Shown here: positions 58,057-64,000 of the stretch, one piece after another
Layout: each line of letters opens with the position of its first letter
How positions within the stretch are numbered: the first letter of the stretch is position 1
DNA from: Alisma plantago-aquatica
Taxonomy: Eukaryota; Streptophyta; Magnoliopsida; Alismatales; Alismataceae
Length of the DNA stretch: 64,000 bases
NCBI GenBank assembly: GCA_963693085.1
Contig: OY856409.1
Location: 295,344,058 to 295,408,057, forward strand
Direction of reading: 5' to 3'
Program-made: the position numbers and the translations under genes
The notes under the pieces: generated by a model
What the model was told of the DNA's origin: nothing
Databases searched by the model: none
What the model saw: only the letters and a program-made list of their open reading frames with translations

Positions 58057-58447
58057 CTCTGCTACTGTGAACCAACACTCTCTAGACTCTAAAAACTGTG
58101 AACCAGCACTCTCTACACTTTGCTATTGTGAACCAACACTCTCTGGAATACTCACCGATGTTAGAAACCGTGATGATGGCCACCACGCCTACTTGTTGCC
58201 AGTTGCTGCTGCTCCATATGCATACTTCAACTTGATTGAAGCTCTTAATTTACACTTGCACTTGCTTTGTACCTGCTTAAACTTATATGCTTGAGGGGGG
58301 GATTGAATTTCGAGATTGAGGGGGAACGATCGGTTTTGTATGGGCTGCTTTTATCTTTGTTTTAATGTTTTAAGTTTATATGGCATGTGTCCATGTGTCT
58401 TAACAAGTTGCACATGGTATTCTACCATTTTCCAGATTGAGGGGTAG

Positions 58448-58620
58448 TGTTGAGAGTATGAGATAATCAGTCTACTGGATCTAATTATTATAAGGGCCTA
58501 AGCTTGTTTGGCTCATCAACCTTCGAGTCCCAAGTCTATAATTGTGCCTCCTCTCTTATATATAGGAGTAGGGTTTAACTAATAAAAGATATCTAGTCGT
58601 CGTCTATCTACTCTTCTACA
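58448..58620 (+). repeat. 3' LTR of H
   Basis: It begins TGTTGAGAGTATGAG after GATTGAGGGGTAG and ends CTCTTCTACA. Aligned with 54545-55333 it is the empty-site version for the 603-bp hAT insertion. Confidence 0.88.
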
Positions 58621-59000
58621 CTCCCTAAGGAGGAGATCTATTCTGATGTTGAGAAATATAAAAAGAAGGTGAAAACTCATTAGCATTAACAATCACTCGA
58701 CTGGACATCTTTGTTGTTGGAGTGGTAAGCCAAAACATTGCCAAACCACTAATTAGCCACTAGACATAGTTTAGAGGATCTTTTCGCACCTTCAAGTTGC
58801 ACTAGGGAAAGGATTCCCAGAATAAGCCCTTAACCAGTTGGCATGAGACATCATTAATCAACAATCTACCACTTGATTTTGTGTCTTTTTGGGAGATCAT
58901 CATATATGTTGGAGAAGCAAGAAGTAGCTTAAAGTAGCTATGTCAATACTAAGATTGAGTATAGAGCTATTGATGCAAACTTGATTTGCAAAACTATAAT
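58621..59000 (+). pseudogene. O2 RT end and RNase H fragment
   Basis: After H, O2 coding resumes with KEEIYSDVEKYKK and then LDIFVVGVVSQNIAKP (58700-58750), the usual D-I-x-x-x-V-G-V-V-S-Q block. Farther on, GDHHICWRSKK (58894) corresponds to G-x-x-I-S-W-x-S-K-K of RNase H. Frames change several times. The remaining RNase H and 3' LTR of O2 are not visible. Confidence 0.72.
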
Positions 59001-59320
59001 TATTAGCTTATTTCTGCTGACAGCGCTACTAAATTAAGAAACAAAAGTAATTAAGAGAACATCTGTATAAGTCCCCAAATATAACATATAGCTCCTAATA
59101 CTAAAACGTTTGCATAATAAAATCGTGAAACAAAATAACAGGATAAAAGAACTAATAAAACCCTAACTAGAAGCATCACTAAGCATTGACCCAAGAGTAG
59201 CACATCAATTGCTTCTGCAACGAATGTGAAAGATCGCGTACCGACTACCAAGATCAACACCAAAAATTGATGATGTAAGACAATGTCATGTCCTTGTATG
59301 AATATTGGTCGATTGAACAC
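59001..59320. other. spacer, nothing recognised
   Basis: AT-rich sequence with no copia RNase H end, LTR or other hallmark that I can identify. A minus-strand open stretch (59368-59051) is low in complexity and runs into the LTR of E, so it is not a gene. Confidence 0.5.
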
Positions 59321-59508
59321 TGTTGAGAATAAGATTGTAATGAATTGAATCCAATGAGATGAATACAAGACTAGACACCCTCTCCTTTATATAGGAGAGG
59401 GGAGACGCCTTAAGACTTAGGACGCAAGTAAACTAAACGAGCTGAAATACAAAAGCCCAATAACTAATTACCCTATTAACTAAATAGGCTAATATAGACT
59501 CTCTAACA
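59321..59508 (-). repeat. 3' LTR of E (188 bp)
   Basis: Minus-strand ends are TGTTAGAGAG and TTCTCAACA. CCTATATAAAGGAGAGGG (near 59388) is a TATA region. Left flank AACAC (59316-59320) would be one duplication copy. The polypurine tract GAGGGGGAG lies at 59509-59517. Confidence 0.85.
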
Positions 59509-61287
59509 CTCCCCCTCAAGCTGGAGCATGGGTGACACACATGTCCAAATCTTAGAGGCTACAAGACTCGATAAAAAGATTAAAAAATGATAAATGAAAG
59601 ATAAAAGATAAATATCACTCCTCATACAAAAGTTGATACTCCCCCTTAATTAATACTCCCCCTGAACCATGTGTTGACAATGCCTCTCTTCTTTGAAGTT
59701 GTATTCTGCAAGCCGGAGATCCTCGAGCTTTGAAGGTCTTTGAAGTGCATCAGGAATGAAGAACAACTGAAGAATGGAACCAGATACTACAGCAGTAATT
59801 TGCCACTTGGAGCAGACGATCGTCAACACCATCACTATATCATCTTCATTGGATTACGTACTTAATGCGGCACGAACGTGGATGCCTAATGTCGATGTAG
59901 CAGTAGTGGAATCATCGAATTGTCTGAGAAGACGTGCATAACGTGGCACGAACACGAACGGACGATGTACTGATGATAAGATGCAGGTACCATAAAACTC
60001 TGGCGTATGAACCTTGGGGGCTTGACAGGAAAGGAGATATCATCCATCAAGGAAAGTCCCAAGAAGATCAGCGGAAGGCGATGCTAATACAGCAGATGCA
60101 GCTCGGAGAAGACGTGATAAAACAGCTCAGTGAAGATAAATCTGGATGAATCAACCTTGCAGAAGTAGATTGGCAGACTTGATGAGCTTTTGAAAATCTG
60201 AAGAAGCACCCATTTGTCTCTTGTGAATGCAGTTGAAGTACACCATCAACACCTGACGTACATAACGTGGTACGAACGCAGATAGCTCGGTGTTGATGCT
60301 GAATGAAGATCCTTCATTGCTGTCTGGAAGTAGAGAACGGATGTGCTGAACAATGCGAAGCTCCATGAAGATAATAGCTAGAACATATATAGTCTGAATA
60401 CATATATCATCTCTTCTCACACACTCTCTCTCATACATACTCCTGCAGGCTCTCTCTTCTCATCTCTTCCTCTCCTCTCTATCCCTCCCGCACACCAAAT
60501 ACGACGAGAGTGAGTGTTTGGTGTGGAGAAATGGATATATGTCCCCCCCGCACTGTGGAAAGAGATACACACATGATACGGGTGGGTGGGAAAGGAATTG
60601 GTGGGTTTGAGAGAATTTAGTGTATACGGAGATGTGTAATATGTGGAGAATGAAATCGATAACCGGAGAGAATATGCTAAATGGGTCAATGTAAGATCCG
60701 GATAGAAAAATAAATGGATCGAATCTGACTAGGCTAAACTTGACCCGATTAGCCAAGGGCATATCCGATTAAGGATCTGAATATCAAAAGGCATCTGGTA
60801 AATGGGGGCAGTAATAGGATTGTTTGGTAGCGGTGGAGAGTGATGGGTGACCGTGCTTCAGCCAAGGATAGGCGAAAATGTTGGGGCAGCAACGACAAGA
60901 TGGAGAGCAGTAGTGGAGCAGCGACCAGGGGCATGGATGACGGCGGCGGCTGAATGGTGTGATCGACGGCTGGGGATATGGTTGCTGGATGATATGGCAG
61001 CAACACAGCAGCAAAATAGATGACGATGAGTGTGTCGCTCGACTGATGTAGCACTTGGCCGCAACGAAAGAGATGATACTGGTCTCCTGTACGGCTCCGG
61101 AGATTTTGCATGCCATGAGGCTGCATGCGGAGTCAAGTGTGGAGCCTCTCCTTATGAGACGACAAAGGCTGGAGTTGAGGACATCAGGGCGATGCAGCGG
61201 TAGATGGCTGCTAAATAATGTGAGTGTGATGGCGTCGACGGATGTGGATGGCGGATGCTTCTAGGCGGCGCGGCGACGACGATGATT
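59509..61287 (-). other. internal non-coding DNA of E
   Basis: Just after the polypurine tract a few codons resemble the copia RNase H end (CVSPML-type). Beyond that no domain is readable. The word ACGTGGCACGAAC or a near variant recurs at about 59866, 59940 and 60263, and AGAAGACGTG at 59926 and 60108. Bases 60410-60490 are CT-rich. Open frames of 90-125 codons near 60750-61136 have no known motif. Confidence 0.5.
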
Positions 61288-61292
61288 GCTCC

Positions 61293-61482
61293 TCTAGGAG
61301 TTGTGGCTAATAATCCTATTATTGAGATGATTAAAAAAGGAGTACAGGGTTCTCTTTTATAAGACAAGAGAAGACCACAGGATTTAGAGATAACCCATGT
61401 GGGATAAAACTAAACACAAGAATAACATAGTAAAGAAAAAAATAGACTAAGTAAAAACCACAGGAAAGTCTATATACTAATA
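61293..61482 (-). repeat. 3' LTR of D
   Basis: It follows GCTTGAGGGGGAG on the minus strand; ends TATTAGT and CCTAGA. It differs from the 5' LTR at one position near 61454 (A versus T). CTCTTTTATAAGACAAGAGA near 61353 is shared with the C2 LTR. Confidence 0.95.
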
Positions 61483-61489
61483 CTCCCCC

Positions 61490-63193
61490 TCAAGCTGGAG
61501 CGTAGATGTCTATCATGCCCAGCTTGGATGTCATAGCGGTGAACCATGTCTTTGGTAGAATCTTTGTGAAGATGTCAGCCACCTGATCAGTCGTATGAAT
61601 GTAGGGAGTAGAGACCTGGCCAGAGAGAACAGCTTCGCGGACAAAATGACAATCCACCTCAATGTGCTTGGTCCGCTCATGGAAAGTAGGGTTACTGGCA
61701 ATGAATGTAGTTGCTTTGTTGTCACAATACATTGGAATAGGAGACGAGTCAGAGATACCAAAGTCCTTCAGTAAGCTCCTAATCCAGAATAGTTCACAGG
61801 TAGTGTGTGCCATGGCACGATATTCAGCTTCAGCACTTGAGCGAGCAACTACAGACTGCTTCTTGCTTCGCCAAGTGACAAGGTTGCCTCCCACAAACGT
61901 GCAGTAGCCAGAAGTAGAGCGACGGTCAACCTTGTTGTTAGCATAATCGGAATCAGAATAGCCAAGAAGTTTGCAGTGTCCATGTTTCTTATAAAGCAGG
62001 CCTTTTCCAGGAGAACTTTTCATATATTTCAAAATATGACAGACAACGTCCCAATGACACTGTCGAGGATTATCTAGGTAACGACTAACCAATCCAACAA
62101 CAGCAGTAATATCGGCCCGTGTAACAGTAAGATAGATGAGTTTACCGACCATTCTTCGATATTGATGATTGTCAGGATAGGCAGGAGAATTCTCATCATC
62201 CCAGTCGGTGTTCGGATCCAGAGGTGTGCTAGCAGGCTTAGCACCTAGAAGACCAGTTTCAGATAGTAGATCCAGAACATACTTGCGCTGAGATAAGCAG
62301 AGGCCAGAAGAAAACTGGGACACCTCTATCCCAAGAAAATACTTGAGAGACCCCAGATCTTTAGTGACGAAATGTTTTTCCAGATAGTGCTTGGTGGACT
62401 GAATACCAACAGGATCACTTCCTGAGAGGATGATATCATCAACATAAACAATGAGAATAATAATGCCAGCAGGAGTATTCTTGACAAAGACTGAGTGATC
62501 GGACTGGGAGCGCTTGAAGGAAAAATTCTGAAGAATAGTGCTTAATTTATCAAACCAAGCTCTGGGACTCTGTTTCAGGCCATAGATCGCCTTTTTCAGT
62601 CTGCATACTTTAGAGGACTCCCCCTGAGCAACAAAACCAGGGGGTTGTGACATGTAGACTTCTTCATGAAGGTCACCATACAGGAAAGCATTCTTGACAT
62701 CAAGCTGAATTAGAGGCCAGTCGGAATTAATAGCAACAGAAATAAGAATTCTCACAGAGTTCAACTGTGCCACCGGAGAGAAAGTCTCAAAGTAGTCGAC
62801 CCCATAGGTCTGTGTATAGCCTTTAGCCACTAGTCTCGCCTTAAGGCATTCAACAGTTCCATCCGGTTGATACTTGACCGTGAAGACCCAGCGACAACCA
62901 ACAGGAGAACAATCAGCAAGTGGATCAACAAGTTGTCATGTATTACGCTCAGTGAGCGCCTGCATTTCGGTTTCCATAGCCTGACGCCGTGCAGGATTTT
63001 TAATGGCCTGAGCAGCAGTTTTAGGAACAGATATAGCAGAAAGGGTCGTAGTAAAATCAGCAAAATTAGCACCCAGATTATCAGTAGAGCAAAAATTCCC
63101 AATGGGATACTTAGTACAAGTTTGTGTCCCTTTTCTCAGGCTAATAGGGAGATCAAGGTCAGAAAATACCTGCGGAGGTGTTTGATTTGGCAC
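61490..63193 (-). pseudogene. near-intact RT and RNase H frame of D
   Basis: One reading frame runs from at least 63193 to 61490 and is broken only by a TGA (62938-62936) at a usual Trp codon in the linker (ERNT-stop-QLVD). After it, 481 codons stay open: VAKGYTQTYGVDYFETFSPV, LDVKNAFLYGDLHEEVYM, KQSPRAWFDKLS, YVDD at 62446-62435, KDLGSLKYFLGI, LIYLTVTRADITAVVGLV, then RNase H with RRSTSGYC, RSSAEAEYRAM, MYCDNKATTFIASNP and HIEVDCHFVRE, ending IDIYAPA. All catalytic motifs for RT and RNase H appear present. It is the best preserved polymerase in the window; without a proper start or Gag, expression is doubtful. Confidence 0.95.
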
Positions 63194-63417
63194 AGAGGAT
63201 GAAGACGATGGAGATGGAGGAAGAAGGGGGGGGGGGGGGGGGTTGCGGTGGAGAAGAAGGGAGGAAGGGAGGTGGGCGACAAGGGAGAAAGGTAGGGGAG
63301 GGGGTGGCGGCGGCTGGAGGGGCTGGTGGTGGTGGCGGGAGGGGGGGCAGGGTGGGCGGCGGCTGGGGTTAATGGGAAAGGATCAGGGTTAGGGAGGATC
63401 GGGAGGCTCCGATACCA
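63194..63417 (-). other. leader-linker junction and primer site of D
   Basis: From the primer site at 63405-63417 the minus strand has a short CCCTAACC-type leader, a C- and CCACC-rich stretch and a run of 14 C residues (63242-63229) before the Pro/Ser linker of pol. The same G/C-rich leader type occurs in C2 (49490-49740). The homopolymer marks the probable deletion junction. Confidence 0.8.
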
Positions 63418-63607
63418 TCTAGGAGTTGTGGCTAATAATCCTATTATTGAGATGATTAAAAAAGGAGTACAGGGTTCTCTTTTATAAGACAAGAGAAGAC
63501 CACAGGATTTAGAGATAACCCATGTGGGATAAAACTAAACACAAGAATAACATAGTAAAGAAAAAAATAGACTAAGTATAAACCACAGGAAAGTCTATAT
63601 ACTAATA
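63418..63607 (-). repeat. 5' LTR of D
   Basis: It begins directly at the primer site (plus strand TCTAGGAG) and ends ATACTAATA, then GCTCC. It is almost identical to 61293-61482, and the repeated sequence explains the duplicated open frame starts in both. Confidence 0.95.
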
Positions 63608-63612
63608 GCTCC

Positions 63613-64000
63613 TACTTTTGTGGTTGGCCGCAACACTCTTACTGGTCGTCGTCGGCTTGCTGGATGGATTCAGCGACAGATGGAGATCTTTGTTGGGCGT
63701 TGCTTGCTGCTGGCCGCAGTAGTTGCTGCTAATGTCCTAGCAGGCTGTGGCTGTGGCTGCGGCTACGGTTAGTAACCGATAACGGCTTGACGATGGCTGT
63801 TGACAGCACCGGGACGGAGATAGCCGGCGTGCGAAAAGAAAAATTAAATCTTTAAGAAAGAGAAGGAGAAGCCATGGAGGTCGGGATGTGCCTGGCGGGC
63901 GGTCGGTCGGCCTAAGCCATGGCTACGGCGGCCGCCGCCCGCAGGCGGAGGCGGAGCCTCTCAATTTCTCTCTCGGAGAAAGGGGTGGCAGCTAGGGTTG
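63613..64000 (-). other. leader-like GC-rich DNA of E
   Basis: It continues the DNA interrupted by D. GC-rich, with CTGTGGCTGTGGCTGCGGCT near 63746 and GGCGGCCGCCGCC near 63928, no recognised gene. The last words (AGAAAGGGGTGGCAGCTAGG) resemble copia leaders in this window. Confidence 0.45.

Larger units (their letters stand above)
54545..58620 (+). mobile_element. non-coding LTR element H carrying two hAT insertions
   Basis: The 5' LTR is 54545-55333 including a 603-bp hAT insertion; the 3' LTR is 58448-58620 (173 bp). Both share GAGAGTATGAGATAAT, GGGCCTAAGCTTG and the TATATAGGAGTAGGGTTT region. The primer site TGGTATCAGAGC is at 55334-55345. Internal DNA without the second hAT is about 1.55 kb and codes for nothing recognisable. 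Purine tracts lie near 58295, 58318 and 58438. No exact duplication is seen (GTCTC left, CACTC or CTCCC right), but O2 coding text lies on both sides. Confidence 0.82.
35130..59000 (+). mobile_element. Ty1/copia element O2, host of a multi-level nest
   Basis: O2 is inferred by joining plus-strand pieces: a decayed 5' LTR and primer site (to 35309), gag (35900-36430), integrase (37905-38010, 39580-39700, 50006-50330), RT (52885-53571 and 54493-54544) and RNase H (58621-59000). Between them lie insertions C1, C2 with its Athila-like guest, F, G and H with two hAT elements. Across the C1, C2 and G gaps the integrase or RT motif order continues at codon level. Linking the LTR and gag to the rest is inference from order and strand; no 3' LTR was found. 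Confidence 0.75.
61293..63607 (-). mobile_element. internally deleted copia element D with intact LTR pair
   Basis: LTRs 61293-61482 and 63418-63607 are 190 bp each and differ at one base that I can find. TSD is GCTCC (61288-61292, 63608-63612). The primer site (63405-63417, minus TGGTATCGGAGCC), a short G-rich leader, the integrase-RT linker, RT, RNase H and polypurine tract are kept. Gag, protease and integrase are absent: leader DNA joins the linker through a G run at 63229-63242. Near-identical LTRs and an exact duplication mean D transposed recently, probably already deleted and helped in trans. Confidence 0.95.
59321..64000 (-). mobile_element. copia-like non-coding element E, right end outside window
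   Basis: The LTR at 59321-59508 is followed on its right by AGCTTGAGGGGGAG (minus strand), so this is the 3' LTR of a minus-strand element. Internal DNA runs to the window end, interrupted by D (61293-63607). No gag or pol was recognised in about 2.2 kb, and the last bases (GGCAGCTAGGGTTG) resemble the copia leader just before the primer site in C2 and D. So E may be a large non-autonomous derivative with its 5' LTR just past 64000. Confidence 0.65.

Noticed and set aside
54540..58625. GTCTC/CTCCC as target duplication of H
   Set aside because: They do not match; the insertion is supported by LTRs, primer site and O2 text on both sides instead.
60749..61136. Overlapping 90-125-codon frames on the minus strand
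   Set aside because: Three frames overlap in the same GC-rich DNA with no motif; typical chance frames.
63136..63492. 118-codon frame spanning LTR and leader of D
   Set aside because: Pro/Ser-rich low complexity caused by C-rich DNA; partly repeated with the LTR at 61.3 kb and not in the pol frame.

Overview
The window is plant (angiosperm) nuclear DNA made almost entirely of nested transposable elements. It contains Ty1/copia elements of several types, an Athila-like Ty3/gypsy element, the 3' end of a SIRE-like copia element, L1-type LINE remnants, a T-tailed tRNA-derived SINE, a poly(A) retroposon and two non-autonomous hAT elements. This mix, the initiator-Met primer sites and the AT-rich decayed spacers fit a repeat-rich intergenic region of a large plant genome. 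The species cannot be named from the sequence. No host gene is certain; a weak exon candidate lies at 33.45-33.90 kb. No tRNA, rRNA or CRISPR array was seen.

Left part (1-31.5 kb). Bases 1-6160 are the right-hand part of a minus-strand Angela/BARE-like copia element (A) whose left end is outside the window. Next come two decayed L1-type LINEs in opposite directions: a plus-strand 3' part (6161-7400) and a longer minus-strand copy (about 7.64-13.09 kb). A plus-strand copia element with 160-bp LTRs (O1, 13097-27314, TSD CTTTA) is split in its GAG-pre-integrase region by a complete 9.1-kb minus-strand Angela-like element (B, 15371-24454, TSD CTTAT). A LINE RNase H fragment (29.4-29.9 kb) and a SIRE-like 3' LTR (30.36-31.46 kb) follow.

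Right part (32-64 kb). A 107-bp SINE sits between perfect 19-bp duplications. A second plus-strand copia element (O2, about 35.1-59.0 kb) is broken into at least seven pieces by: C1 (38011-39574, deleted copia, TSD CTAAG); C2 (39701-50005, minus-strand copia), which carries an Athila-like insertion (42751-47824, TSD ATAAC, no 3' LTR); F (50829-52241, short LTR element in an ATT microsatellite); G (53585-54479, retroposon with 13-bp TSD); and H (54545-58620), which carries two hAT elements (54590-55192, TSD GGTGTAAT; 55918-57474, TSD CCTAGTAC). From 59321 to the window end lies a minus-strand, apparently non-coding copia-like element (E), interrupted by D (61293-63607, TSD GCTCC). D kept both 190-bp LTRs and RT/RNase H but lost gag, protease and integrase.

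How the parts relate. Insertion order can be read from target-site duplications and from interrupted reading frames that continue across the insertions. The most unusual signal is an array of about a dozen palindromes of the type AACCGATCGGTT in each Angela-like LTR, 100-500 bp upstream of the TATA box, with a second array in the leader downstream of the primer site. Two unrelated LTR families in the window also carry iterated CpG-containing motifs in their LTRs.
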